A stretch of DNA of 64,000 nt from Limibacter armeniacum (GCF_036880985.1 NZ_JBAJNO010000009.1:3260501-3324500); one strand, 5' to 3'; shown: positions 25,750 through 35,466, counted from the stretch's first letter. The notes: generated by a model from the sequence alone, not told the origin. Numbers and translations: made by a program.

Positions 25750-28700
25750 ATGAGAACGCTGTTTTCCTTTTATCTGCTGATGCTGCTCATTGTGCCTGTA
25801 CATGCGCAAAAAAGTATCGGAGAACTAAATCAACAAATCAATGAACTCTGCCGTGCTGGAAAGTATACGGAAGCATCCGCTTTTGCAGAACAATATCTGG
25901 CACAAGCCGCAGAGAAATTGGGAACCAAGCACCCCCATTATTTGGAAGCCCTTAAGTGGACCATCAATATTTATAAAAAAGCCAACCTTAACGATAAAGC
26001 TGAGACGGGATATCAGGAATTGCTTTACCTGAAGGAGCAGTCGGAAGGTAAGGATAGCTCCAGTTATGCCCAGACACTGAATAATTTAGGTTTACTCTAC
26101 TTTGGACTGGAACGGTACAAAGAGGCAGAACCATTGTTTGAGTCAGCTTTGGAAATCGTTACGCTTGCACCGGGAAAGGAACATCCTTATTATATCAGAA
26201 CGAAGAATAACCTAGCGATGCTCTACAAAAGTATGGGGCGCTATAAGGAAGCGGAAACGGCTTTTAGTGAGACGTTAGAGTTAGTAAAGACAGTTCTGGG
26301 AGAAGAAGATAAGGAGTATGCAAGTACTTTGAATAATCTGGGGTTGCTTTATATGACGACGGGTGATTATGCCAAGTCGGAAGATATGTTGGTGAGAGCC
26401 TTACAATTGAAAGACTCCATTTATGGACGAGAAACCCCTGAGTATGGAGCAAGTCTACATAACTTGGGGATGCTTTGCCAAGAAAAAGGATTATACAAGA
26501 AGGCTGAACAGCTGTACAAGAAGGCATTGGAAATAGCAGAAGCGTCATTTGGTAAAGAGCATTTGTATTATACCAATAGCTTACGAAACTTGGCTGAGCT
26601 TTATCAGAGAATGGGTTTATACCCTGAAGCGGAGCAGAGGTTTAAGGAGGCCATAACATTGAAAGAAAGGGTTAATGGAAAAGACCATACGACCTATGCC
26701 AAAAGTATTTCTAACCTGGCAGTATTATATACTGAGATGGGACGCTATCAGGAAGCAGAGCCTCTTTATAAAGAAGCTATGGAAATAAAGGCACGCAAGC
26801 TAGGTTATTGGCACCCGGAGTATGCTGAAAGCTTAAATAGCTTGGGTGACTTATACAGAAGTATGGCAAGGTATGAGGAAGCGGAACCACTTTATACCAC
26901 TGCACAGAAAATTAATAGAGAGCAGTTGGGAATGTACCATCCTGCCTATGCGGGAAGCTTACACAGGTTAGCGATACTGAATCAGGATTTGGGTAGGTTT
27001 GATACAGCAGAATACCTGTTCAAGAAAGCACTTAGGTTTAGGGAAAGTATATTGGGAACTTCACACCCTGCATATGCACAAAGTTTAGGCAGGTTAGCCA
27101 CTCTTTATTTCAGGGAAGGTGATTATGATAAGGCTGAGCCACTTTTTAAAGAATCATTGGCTGTTAAGGAAAAAAGCTTGGGACGTATACACCCTGCATA
27201 TGCCGAAGGATTGAATGACTTGTCATTGTTGTACAGTAACACTGGAAGGTGGAGTGATGCTGAGAGCTTGTATAAAGAAGCGATGTTTATTAGGGGTAAG
27301 GTGCTTGGAACACACCATCCGGCATATGCTGAAAGCTTGCATAATTTGGCAGGGCTATATCAGAAAATGGGAAAGTATGGATCTGCTGAAAGCCTTTACC
27401 AGCAAGCTTTAGAGCTTAAAAAAGAAACATTAAATACCACTCACCCTTCATATGCTGAAAGTTTACACCAACTAGCTGAGCTATACCGTAAAACAGGACA
27501 GTATCAAATGGCTGAATCCATGATGGTTCAAGCTGCAAAGATTAAGCTTTCGGAGTATAAGAATGAGTTAGGGGGAAGTAGTGAAGCGGAGAAGAAACAG
27601 TTTTTGGAAGCCAATCAGGGATTTTTTGAGAACCTTGACCATATTTTTATTGAACAGACCAATAAGTGGTCTGATTCTTTGCTGGAATCCCGATTTGAGA
27701 TACAGTTGGCTTTAAAAGGCTTTCTCTTGAATAGTGTGCAAGGAATCAAGCACCGTATATTGAAAAGTGGCTCTCCTAAACTGATAGAGGAGTATCATAA
27801 GTGGCAGTCGGTACAGGAACAAATTGCCCGTGTTGGAAACCTGAGCGCTGAAGAGCGTAAAAAACAAGGGGTGAGCCTTCGTGAGCTGAAACGGCAAGCC
27901 AACAAGCTTGAGAAGTACCTTTCTCTGCGATCAGAAAGTTTTAGGGCTTCAGTAGAGGAGCAAGAAACTACATGGGAGGACATTCAAAAGTCTTTAGCAC
28001 AAGGTGAAGTAGCTGTTGAGTTGGTTAGAATGAGCTACAGAGATGAAAAAACAACTGGTAGCCAAATCTACTATACTGCATTTATCATCACACCTGAAGT
28101 TGAGATGCCTGTAGCGGTAGTACTGTCAGATGGTGATAAGATGGAACAACAGTACTTTAAGCAGTACTCAGGATATGTTTCGGGAGCAAGTAGGGGACTT
28201 ATTCTTGTAGATAACAAAATAGACCTTTATTCAGCTTATTGGCAGCCTATATGGAAGAAAATTCAACAATTACAACCTGATGCACAGCATATTTATATGG
28301 CTGCTGATGGGGTTTATAATCAGCTTAATCCAGCAATTCTTGAAAATACAATTACCAAACAATACCAATTGGATGAAGCAGATATCCATAGAATAACCAG
28401 TACACGTGATATTGTTAGTCTCAAACAGGCAAAAGTAGAGCCTTCAGGAGCAATAGAAGAGGCTGTATTGTTTGGAAGACCTTCTTTTGAGTTACAGAAG
28501 GCAGAACATATGATGTTGGCGTCACAAAGTGGAGAAAGGAATGCAGGGGTAAGGTTTGGTGGCATTTGGAAGGAATACTACTTTGAAGACTTGCCTGGTA
28601 CAGAAAAAGAGGTTCATGATATTGAAAAAATACTGCAACAAGAAGGTTGGAAAGTAACAACCCACTTTGGTAAAGAAGCATTGGAGGAAGAGGTAAAGGC

Positions 28701-29196
28701 CGTTAAGAGTCCAAGAGTATTGCATATAGCGACACATGGCTTTTTTATGAAAAGTGATTCCATAACCAAGCAGGATTTGACTGAGGCGATGTTGCGCTCA
28801 GGTCTGGTAATGGCTGGTGCGCAAACCTATTTCAGAGCAGAACAAAAGTATGATGTAGAGGATGGTATTCTGACAGCATATGAGGCTATGCATCTAGACC
28901 TTGAAAATACAGAATTGGTGGTGTTATCCGCTTGTGAAACAGGGCTCGGTCAGGTTGAAACAGGTGAAGGAGTATATGGCTTGGAAAGAGCATTTACGAT
29001 AGCAGGAGCGGATGCTGTACTTATTAGTTTGTGGCAAGTGGACGATTTCGCAACGCAAGAACTGATGACCGCTTTTTATCAGCAGTGGATGAAGACTGGA
29101 GATAAGCGTAAAGCATTTAGAGAAGCCCAATTGCAGCTCAAACAGAAATATAGAAGACCATATTATTGGGGAGGGTTTATTATGATAGGAGAGTAG
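25750..29196 (+). CDS. Exported TPR-CHAT protein (caspase-like peptidase fold)
   Basis: 1148 residues from the ATG at 25750, chosen because it gives a clean signal peptide (MRTLFSFYLLMLLIVPVHAQ). Residues ~20-590 hold about 13 kinesin-light-chain-type TPRs of ~42 residues (LGxxHPxYAxSLxxLAxLYxxxGxYxxAExLYKxAL). A helical linker follows. The C-terminal ~270 residues are a CHAT domain with the His motif VLHIATHGFF (H996) and the Cys motif VVLSACETGLG (C1062), the catalytic dyad of caspase-HetF-type peptidases. Cytosolic relatives include the Cas-associated TPR-CHAT of type III-E systems. Here export would place the peptidase in the periplasm or outside. Substrate unknown. It has its own terminator. 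Confidence 0.85.
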   Translation: MRTLFSFYLLMLLIVPVHAQKSIGELNQQINELCRAGKYTEASAFAEQYLAQAAEKLGTKHPHYLEALKWTINIYKKANLNDKAETGYQELLYLKEQSEGKDSSSYAQTLNNLGLLYFGLERYKEAEPLFESALEIVTLAPGKEHPYYIRTKNNLAMLYKSMGRYKEAETAFSETLELVKTVLGEEDKEYASTLNNLGLLYMTTGDYAKSEDMLVRALQLKDSIYGRETPEYGASLHNLGMLCQEKGLYKKAEQLYKKALEIAEASFGKEHLYYTNSLRNLAELYQRMGLYPEAEQRFKEAITLKERVNGKDHTTYAKSISNLAVLYTEMGRYQEAEPLYKEAMEIKARKLGYWHPEYAESLNSLGDLYRSMARYEEAEPLYTTAQKINREQLGMYHPAYAGSLHRLAILNQDLGRFDTAEYLFKKALRFRESILGTSHPAYAQSLGRLATLYFREGDYDKAEPLFKESLAVKEKSLGRIHPAYAEGLNDLSLLYSNTGRWSDAESLYKEAMFIRGKVLGTHHPAYAESLHNLAGLYQKMGKYGSAESLYQQALELKKETLNTTHPSYAESLHQLAELYRKTGQYQMAESMMVQAAKIKLSEYKNELGGSSEAEKKQFLEANQGFFENLDHIFIEQTNKWSDSLLESRFEIQLALKGFLLNSVQGIKHRILKSGSPKLIEEYHKWQSVQEQIARVGNLSAEERKKQGVSLRELKRQANKLEKYLSLRSESFRASVEEQETTWEDIQKSLAQGEVAVELVRMSYRDEKTTGSQIYYTAFIITPEVEMPVAVVLSDGDKMEQQYFKQYSGYVSGASRGLILVDNKIDLYSAYWQPIWKKIQQLQPDAQHIYMAADGVYNQLNPAILENTITKQYQLDEADIHRITSTRDIVSLKQAKVEPSGAIEEAVLFGRPSFELQKAEHMMLASQSGERNAGVRFGGIWKEYYFEDLPGTEKEVHDIEKILQQEGWKVTTHFGKEALEEEVKAVKSPRVLHIATHGFFMKSDSITKQDLTEAMLRSGLVMAGAQTYFRAEQKYDVEDGILTAYEAMHLDLENTELVVLSACETGLGQVETGEGVYGLERAFTIAGADAVLISLWQVDDFATQELMTAFYQQWMKTGDKRKAFREAQLQLKQKYRRPYYWGGFIMIGE

Positions 29197-29202
29197 AGAT
29201 AA

Positions 29203-29247
29203 AAAAGCTCTCATCACTAGTCTGTGTCTGTGATGAGAGCTTTTTAT
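29203..29247. terminator. Bidirectional terminator between TPR-CHAT and cysQ-like genes
   Basis: A perfect 15-bp stem (AAAAGCTCTCATCAC / GTGATGAGAGCTTTT) with a 12-nt loop has T-rich ends on both strands. It lies between convergent genes ending at 29196 and 29266. Confidence 0.92.
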
Positions 29248-29265
29248 TTATAAAGAAAAACTCAA

Positions 29266-30030
29266 TTATAGCCCTAAGCAAAGGAAACTGGAGTTTAGCA
29301 GATTTTCTTTAGTGTAAGTAAATAGCTCTTCTTCCGTATTTCCTTTATAGACTTTTCCTCCTGCTGCCATTACAACTGCTTGTCCAGCGGCAGTGTCCCA
29401 TTCCATTGTAGGTCCATGTCTGTAGTAGACATCTGCTTTGCCTTCAGCAACCATACAGAACTTAAGGGAACTTCCTACAGAAATACTGTCTGATACATTG
29501 TAGCGAGCAAGTACTTCTTCCTCTTCTGGAGCAGCATGTGATTTGCTTCTGACAGCAACAATATTTTCTGTAGCTTTCCTTACAAATAACTGAGTATCCT
29601 CACCATTGACTCTCTTAAAAGAGCCCATACCAATTTCAGCGTAGTATGTAATACCCTTGGCAGGAACATGAACCACTCCCATTACAGGAAGGTTGTTTTC
29701 AATCAAGGCGATATTAACAGTAAATTCACCATTTTTCTTGATAAACTCTTTGGTTCCATCCAATGGATCAACCATCCAATATTGTGTCCAGTTTTTACGG
29801 GTTTCATAATCTGGTAGACCTCCTTCTTCTGAAAGTACAGGAATATTTGAAGAGAGGTTTACTAATGCTTTTTCAATCACTACATGCGCTGCCTTATCCG
29901 CTTTTGTAAGAGGAGAGTTGTCATCTTTCTTCTCAATACCAAAGTCAGACTGAGGGTCGTCATAAATGTTCATGATTGCTTGACCTGCAGCTTCTGCAAT
30001 TTCAATGATTGATTCAATTTCAATATTCAT
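29266..30030 (-). CDS. cysQ: 3'(2'),5'-bisphosphate nucleotidase, CysQ family
   Basis: A 254-residue enzyme of the inositol-monophosphatase/FBPase superfamily. Metal-site motifs are SEEGG (residues ~67-71), WMVDPLDGTKEF (D88, D91), and MEWDTAAGQAVVMAAGGKVY near the C terminus. CysQ removes the 3'-phosphate from PAP (and PAPS), preventing inhibition of sulfur-assimilation and RNA-processing enzymes. An inositol-monophosphatase activity is the main alternative. It lies 25 bp after the metallo-hydrolase gene on the same strand and is probably co-transcribed. Confidence 0.9.
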   Translation of the reverse strand: MNIEIESIIEIAEAAGQAIMNIYDDPQSDFGIEKKDDNSPLTKADKAAHVVIEKALVNLSSNIPVLSEEGGLPDYETRKNWTQYWMVDPLDGTKEFIKKNGEFTVNIALIENNLPVMGVVHVPAKGITYYAEIGMGSFKRVNGEDTQLFVRKATENIVAVRSKSHAAPEEEEVLARYNVSDSISVGSSLKFCMVAEGKADVYYRHGPTMEWDTAAGQAVVMAAGGKVYKGNTEEELFTYTKENLLNSSFLCLGL

Positions 30031-30055
30031 CTAAATAAGGATATTTGGTTTTAGT

Positions 30056-30826
30056 TTAAATCGTTATCTGTAACCCATCGTATGCAAGGTGAACGCCATC
30101 AGGAAGTGATTCTTCCACGTCCTTATGTAGTCCTAGACTATGGCTAATATGAGTGAAATAAGCTTGTTTTGGCTGTATTTCAGCTACAATTTCCAATGCT
30201 TCTTCTAACGTGAAGTGTGAGTAGTGCTTCTCATGGTGTAGTGCATTCAGTACCAATATCTCAGTTCCTCTAATTTTATCCATTTGGTCAGGCTCTATTT
30301 TATTGGCATCCGTGATATAGGTGAAATTACCAATTCTAAAGCCTAATACTCGCATCTTACCATGTAGTACTTCTATGGGGTTGAAGGTTGTATCACCAAT
30401 ATTAAAGTTGGTATCACGATCAATCATATGTATGTCTACCGAAGGGACTCCTGGATACTTTTCCTCAGCAAAGAAGTAGTTGTATTCTAGTTTCAACTGT
30501 TCCAAAACAGGGAGCGTGCAATAAACAGGGATAGGCTGAAGCTCCTGAGCAAAATAGTATCCACGAATATCATCTAACCCTGCCGTATGGTCTTTGTGTT
30601 GGTGTGTGAAAACAACAGCATCAAGGTGACGTATTTTTTCTCTCAGCATCTGTTGCCTGAAGTCAGGTCCTGTATCCAATACGACGCTCAACCCATCATC
30701 TGTCATGATATGAAGAGAGGTTCTGAGCCGTTTGTCTCTGAAATCTATCGAACGGCATACGTCACAGTTACAGGTTAATGTCGGAACTCCTTGTGATGTT
30801 CCTGTTCCCAAAAAGGTAACTTTCAT
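30056..30826 (-). CDS. PhnP-like metallo-beta-lactamase-fold hydrolase
   Basis: A 256-residue cytosolic hydrolase. The metal motif HxHxDH is THQHKDH (H75, H77, D79, H80); further histidines lie at NALHHEKHYSHF and YFTHISHSLG. The opening FLGTGTSQGVPTLTCNCDVC, with a Cys-rich loop (C20, C21, C24), is typical of PhnP and related phosphodiesterases that hydrolyse cyclic or 2',3'-type phosphates. PhnP proper needs a phn operon, absent here, so a general cyclic-phosphate or nucleotide phosphodiesterase is more likely. The neighbour CysQ also acts on nucleotide phosphates. Confidence 0.87.
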   Translation of the reverse strand: MKVTFLGTGTSQGVPTLTCNCDVCRSIDFRDKRLRTSLHIMTDDGLSVVLDTGPDFRQQMLREKIRHLDAVVFTHQHKDHTAGLDDIRGYYFAQELQPIPVYCTLPVLEQLKLEYNYFFAEEKYPGVPSVDIHMIDRDTNFNIGDTTFNPIEVLHGKMRVLGFRIGNFTYITDANKIEPDQMDKIRGTEILVLNALHHEKHYSHFTLEEALEIVAEIQPKQAYFTHISHSLGLHKDVEESLPDGVHLAYDGLQITI

Positions 30827-30909
30827 AGTATCATGGGTTGCCAGTTGTCCATAGACAAGCTGACACTGCTTTATTTATAGATTAGGATAAAAAAAGATTC
30901 AGGAATTAA

Positions 30910-31173
30910 TTATTGTGCCAGTAACTGCTCAAGCAGCGATTGATTTTTCTCTGACAACTTTGACACATCAATATCAGGTTTCAGTTGCCTGAGTATTTCG
31001 GTCAGTGAATTAATTTTCCCTTCTACTGAGTAGTATTTGTTGACTACTACAACCTTGGTACTTTTCAGAATGCAATATCCAGACTTAAAACTACCTTTTT
31101 CATATCGGAGTACATAGTCTGTTTCGGCAAACAGATCTTCTATCTTATTCAGTAGGTTTTTCGTCGGTTTCAT
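30910..31173 (-). CDS. Small conserved-looking protein upstream of the metallo-hydrolase gene
   Basis: An 87-residue soluble protein; the start is taken at the ATG at 31173 (MKPTKNLLNKIEDLF) rather than the in-frame TTG two codons upstream. The strand-turn pattern YVLRYEKGSFKSGYCILKSTKVVVVNKYYSVEGKINSL suggests a small alpha/beta domain. There is no signal peptide. It is 83 bp before the MBL-fold gene on the same strand and may be the first gene of that operon. I cannot name its function. Confidence 0.6.
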   Translation of the reverse strand: MKPTKNLLNKIEDLFAETDYVLRYEKGSFKSGYCILKSTKVVVVNKYYSVEGKINSLTEILRQLKPDIDVSKLSEKNQSLLEQLLAQ

Positions 31174-31303
31174 GCACAATTTTCTTTAAAGGTAAGGACA
31201 TACCTTTGCCCACAAGCCGAAAATTTAATAAACCTTCTGAATTTTTTTATATAAAATTCATTCCATTTCTACTAAATATACAATTACAAGGAAGCAAAAG
31301 GCA

Positions 31304-31330
31304 TAAAAAAAGCCTGACAGGTGCCAGGCT
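31304..31330 (-). terminator. Terminator after the single-domain receiver gene
   Basis: A 6-bp stem (AGCCTG / CAGGCT) with an 8-nt loop. The minus strand continues into T7. It lies 22 bp beyond the stop at 31353. Confidence 0.75.
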
Positions 31331-31352
31331 AACTCAAGTATCGTCCTAATGC

Positions 31353-31727
31353 TTAATTGTTGGTAACTTGGTTAACGGTGTTCACCAAACTATCAAAGTT
31401 AAGCGGCTTTTGGAGGTAAATATCGATTCCTACAGCCTTAAACTCATCCATAGTATAATTTTTGGCATTTCCTGTAATAGCGACAATTGGAATTTTTGCT
31501 TTGGAAGGATCGTCTAGAGACCTGACTTTGCGGGCACATTCCATTCCATCCATTACAGGCATGCTGATATCCAGCAGGATAGCATCAAAGTTTTCTTTTG
31601 CAAGCTTATCAAGCACTTGCTGTCCGTTTTTAACAGAGACAATTTCATAGTTCTGAAACTGCAAAACTTTTTTGGTGATATTCTGAATAACGGAACTATC
31701 TTCGGCGACCAATATTCTTTTTGCCAT
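31353..31727 (-). CDS. Single-domain response regulator (CheY-like receiver)
   Basis: A 124-residue receiver with the canonical start MAKRILVAEDSSVIQ (ATG at 31727). An upstream ATG at 31772 would add 15 non-conserved residues and is less likely. Phosphoacceptor D53 lies in AILLDISMP, and the conserved lysine is K107 in YLQKPL. There is no output domain, so it works by protein contact or as a phosphorelay shuttle. The large hybrid kinase with an Hpt domain 258 bp upstream is the obvious partner. Confidence 0.9.
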   Translation of the reverse strand: MAKRILVAEDSSVIQNITKKVLQFQNYEIVSVKNGQQVLDKLAKENFDAILLDISMPVMDGMECARKVRSLDDPSKAKIPIVAITGNAKNYTMDEFKAVGIDIYLQKPLNFDSLVNTVNQVTNN

Positions 31728-31984
31728 AGATTTAAGGGTTTGTGGTTTTAGTTCGGTTAAGATGGATTCCATTCAGCAAGCCAGATCAAAGATGGTCTGG
31801 CAACGATGGCGCTGTGTATATAAGCAGATCAAATAGACCTGAATTTTGGAAATATCTGTAAACCAATACGATTCTTGTAGAATTTATAAAATATTTAGTG
31901 GTTAGTACAACAAAGATAACTTTTTTTCTTCTCCTTTTAGCTTAACGCACGATGTTTTATAGGCTCAGAACGGACAGAAAAATA

Positions 31985-34900
31985 CTATTCTTCAGGGGGC
32001 ATCCATTTCTGGTATAACTCCTTGAATTCATTATAGTACAGTAAAACTTTGTCAACATCCTCTTTCAGGTCAGATACATCTCCTGCCTTTAGTTTGCCCT
32101 CTCCACTTTTAGCTGCTTGAGCTAGTTTTTCAACACCAAGTGTACCGGCAGTCCCTTTAATAGTATGCATACTTGCTCGCACTCCTTCAGGGTCGTTAGT
32201 AGCCATAGCGGTATTTATTTCTTCAATCAGCTCATCTGTTTCTTCCAAAAAGCCTTCAAAAGTATCTCTTACGATTTCCGTACCTCCATATTTTGCCAGT
32301 TCAGCTACAGTACTTACTCTCAATGCAACTTCATTAGAAGTGTCCAAAAGGTCGTCTTTAAGGTTTAGTTCCTTACTTTCAACAGAAGTTTCTGCCTCTT
32401 GATTGGAGATCGTTTCCTCCTGCTGTTGGGTTGACTTGACAATCTCTTCTGTCAGAATTACATCTTTGTTTTCGGGTTTTTCCTGTAAATATTTCTTGAC
32501 CATTCCGATAAGGTCATCAGCTTTGACAGGCTTGGTGATAACGTCGTTCATACCTGCTGCTGTAAACTCTACCATCTGCTCTTTCATGGTAAAGGCTGTT
32601 AGCGCAATAATGGGTAGTTCTAGTTTGTTATATTTCTCTCTTAGCTCTTTGGTAGCCGTTACACCATCCTTTACAGGCATTTGTATGTCCATAATGATTA
32701 GGTCATACATTTTGGAAGTAGCTTTCTTGACGGCATCGTCGCCATCCACACTCTCTTCAATCAAACAGCCAGCTTTCTCAAGAAATGCCCTTCCAACTTT
32801 TCTGTTGGTCGCATTGTCATCTACAAAAAGGATAGAAGGGGGCTTTTTGAACCGTTCCTTGAATGCATTTTCTTCTATTGCAGGCTGATTAGTAGGAGCG
32901 GCACCCTGTGCATCTTCAGCCTCTACTGTAAACCAGAAAACACTTCCTTTTCCAAGTTCAGATTCGACATAAATCTCTCCTTCCATCATGTGGCAAAGCT
33001 CTCGAGCAATCGCAAGCCCAAGCCCTGTTCCTTTTAGCATTTTGGAATAAGGATTGTCTAATCGAAGGTAGCTGTCAAACATTAAAGTACGGTCCCTGTC
33101 ACTGATTCCGACACCTGTATCCTCAATTTCAAACATAAGAATATGTTTTTTGAACTTACGAGAGCCTTTCATCCTGACTGTAACAGAGCCTTCCTTCGTA
33201 TATTTGATGGCATTACTGACAAGGTTATTCAGAATCTGTATAATACGGATTTCGTCTGCCAAAATTACTTCAGGAGTTGTAGGATCAATTTCACAGATGA
33301 AATGGAGGTTTTTTTCCCTTGCCGATTGCAGGTTGATATCATACACTTTTTCCATTGTCAGCCTAGGATCAATAGGTACAGGCTCGATTTTCATTCGTCC
33401 TGCTTCGATCTTTGACCAATCCAAGATGTCATCAATAATACTTTGAAGCGTATTGGTAGAATTGATGATAGTACGGATGTATTTGCGCTGTTCATCATCC
33501 AAATGAGTGTCTTGCATTAGTTGCAGGATACCAATAATACCATTGAGAGGAGTGCGCATCTCATGGCTCATTTTGGATAAGAATTGCCTTTTTACTTCAG
33601 AGGCTTCTTTAGCTTTCTCTTTCTCTTCTTCTAGCTTGATGTTGATGTTTCTGAGGTCGGTAATATCTTTGGCTACACCTTGTACAACATGTTTCCCTTC
33701 ATGGTTACGGGAGAGCCAAAAAGTAATAGAGACATACCTTTCTTCGCCTGTTTTCCGGTGTATAACCCTATGCGAATAATTTCTAATCTCTTTATCAACA
33801 AGTAGTTTGGGTGCTATTTCTTCCTTAATGGCTGTTTCACTGACATAAAAATCGGCTAAAGACATTGTGGAAGCTTCTTCAGCAGTCCATCCAGTCATTT
33901 CATAGATAGAAGGCGTTACCATCAGGATATTGCCTTGCAGGTCAGATTGGAAGTAAACCACATCTCTCAAGCTACTGAAGACAGAGCTGAATTTGGTTTC
34001 ACTTGCTTTCAGTTCCAGTTCAGTTTGCTTCTCTTCGGTAATATCTTGGGCGATGGCATAAACTTCTTTGACACTGTCGCCATAGCGTACAGGACTAAAT
34101 ACTACATCTAGCCAACGGGATTCATGATTACGAGTTTTGATGGGTAACTGAAAGTGTCTTGAGTTACCATCCAATGCTTTTGCGTACTGGATATCCCAAA
34201 ACCCAGAGAAGTCTTTACGAGCTAGATGTAGCTCATGTGTTTGCATGCCTTTATAGACATCTACATCGTATATATTCTTATAGGCTCTTCTAAAGTTTTC
34301 GTTGAATCTGACAAGTCTGAAGTTACGATCAATCACCCACTTGATCTGATTGCCACTTTCAAACATGGCTTCCAGACGAGCTTCCTGTTTGTTGATGATC
34401 TTTTCAGTAGCTAACAGTTCCGTGACGTTGGTTAGAAACATCCTGTAGATATTAGGTTGTTTCGAATTATAGGATTTGCGGCAAGTTACTTGTCCTTTCA
34501 GGCTGATCTGGTTTTGATCATGACTTACCATGCTAAGGTTGACAGTAGTGGGTTTTCCTGTTTCACAAGCTCGCTTTAACCTCATCTTGAGCAGGTCAAC
34601 CTCAGCCGAATTGTCTGTTAGCAATTCAAAGAGGTTTTTCTCTACCATCTCTTTGTCAGGGTACCCTAGTGCATTGGAGCATGTATCATTAACAAATAGC
34701 AGGTTGCCTATTTCATCAAACACAAGGATAAAGTCACTGGAACGGGCAAAGAAATCACGAAGCTCTTGGTCATCACGTTTATATTTCTCAGCTGCTGCAA
34801 CATACTCCGTAATATCTTCCAATAGTAAAATGAGATGGTTTCCATCATTCATTAGTCTAATGCTGACATTACGGATACCATGATGGCTTTTCAGCCTTAC

Positions 34901-35275
34901 TTTAGAGTAAGTAGGGAGTTCTGTGATGGCAATATTCTCTTGAGAAGTAATGATGAGATCAGAAAAATTTTCACCAATAATTTCTTGTGTATTGAAGCCT
35001 GTTAGTTCAAAGAAAGCACTATTAACCTCTTGTATAACTCCTTTTTGGCTGAGTTGCAAAGCGGGCAGCAGGTTCTGGCTGATAGTTTCCCAAAGGGAAG
35101 TATCAGAGGAAATATTGTTCTCATCAAGTGTATGTAACACTTCTTCCAACAACCCCATTACACGAGTGTCAGGTTGTCTGGCATCTGGAGTTTTCCACTC
35201 ATTTTTGAGTAGGTTCAGCTGCTCCTGTAGTTTTTCTAGCTTGTCTTGCAACGTTGTTTTTTGGGTGTCATCCAT
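31985..35275 (-). CDS. Hybrid sensor histidine kinase with multiple PAS domains, receiver and Hpt
   Basis: A 1096-residue cytosolic kinase; no membrane segment is seen. Order: N-terminal coiled coil; four PAS-type domains (~60-160, 165-290, 295-420, 420-545, the last with VVYFQSDLQGN); HisKA with H571 in KMSHEMRTPLNG; HATPase with N-box and G-box (LMFDSYLRL, GTGLGLAIA); a receiver with D863 in LIIMDIQMPVKDG; and a C-terminal Hpt domain with H1037 in MHTIKGTAGTLG. The full His-Asp-His chain is therefore in one protein, with the final phosphate likely going to the receiver at 31353 or another regulator. Ligand or redox input is not visible. Confidence 0.93.
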   Translation of the reverse strand: MDDTQKTTLQDKLEKLQEQLNLLKNEWKTPDARQPDTRVMGLLEEVLHTLDENNISSDTSLWETISQNLLPALQLSQKGVIQEVNSAFFELTGFNTQEIIGENFSDLIITSQENIAITELPTYSKVRLKSHHGIRNVSIRLMNDGNHLILLLEDITEYVAAAEKYKRDDQELRDFFARSSDFILVFDEIGNLLFVNDTCSNALGYPDKEMVEKNLFELLTDNSAEVDLLKMRLKRACETGKPTTVNLSMVSHDQNQISLKGQVTCRKSYNSKQPNIYRMFLTNVTELLATEKIINKQEARLEAMFESGNQIKWVIDRNFRLVRFNENFRRAYKNIYDVDVYKGMQTHELHLARKDFSGFWDIQYAKALDGNSRHFQLPIKTRNHESRWLDVVFSPVRYGDSVKEVYAIAQDITEEKQTELELKASETKFSSVFSSLRDVVYFQSDLQGNILMVTPSIYEMTGWTAEEASTMSLADFYVSETAIKEEIAPKLLVDKEIRNYSHRVIHRKTGEERYVSITFWLSRNHEGKHVVQGVAKDITDLRNINIKLEEEKEKAKEASEVKRQFLSKMSHEMRTPLNGIIGILQLMQDTHLDDEQRKYIRTIINSTNTLQSIIDDILDWSKIEAGRMKIEPVPIDPRLTMEKVYDINLQSAREKNLHFICEIDPTTPEVILADEIRIIQILNNLVSNAIKYTKEGSVTVRMKGSRKFKKHILMFEIEDTGVGISDRDRTLMFDSYLRLDNPYSKMLKGTGLGLAIARELCHMMEGEIYVESELGKGSVFWFTVEAEDAQGAAPTNQPAIEENAFKERFKKPPSILFVDDNATNRKVGRAFLEKAGCLIEESVDGDDAVKKATSKMYDLIIMDIQMPVKDGVTATKELREKYNKLELPIIALTAFTMKEQMVEFTAAGMNDVITKPVKADDLIGMVKKYLQEKPENKDVILTEEIVKSTQQQEETISNQEAETSVESKELNLKDDLLDTSNEVALRVSTVAELAKYGGTEIVRDTFEGFLEETDELIEEINTAMATNDPEGVRASMHTIKGTAGTLGVEKLAQAAKSGEGKLKAGDVSDLKEDVDKVLLYYNEFKELYQKWMPPEE

Positions 35276-35398
35276 ATTGAGTAATCAGTCTTGCTCTTAC
35301 GATTTGGAGCGCAGCACTTTCAATATTTACGCCTCCTCTTTTGACAGGATGTCTTGAAAAGAGAGTATAAAAATTACATTAAAATATTGATATGTACT

Positions 35399-35441
35399 AA
35401 AAAAAAGCGTTTGCTGCTCATGTACGTGCAGCAAACGCTTT
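35399..35441 (-). terminator. Terminator after the MscS-family gene
   Basis: A perfect stem (AAAGCGTTTGCTGC / GCAGCAAACGCTTT) with a 10-nt loop, running into T7 on the minus strand, 25 bp beyond the stop at 35467. Confidence 0.92.
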
Positions 35442-35466
35442 GAGTTCGGGTACGGATGAAGTTTTT

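Noticed and set aside
32403-32888. 161-codon plus-strand frame inside the hybrid kinase gene
   Set aside because: It is the antisense shadow of receiver and Hpt coding sequence, with no family signature and no start signals.
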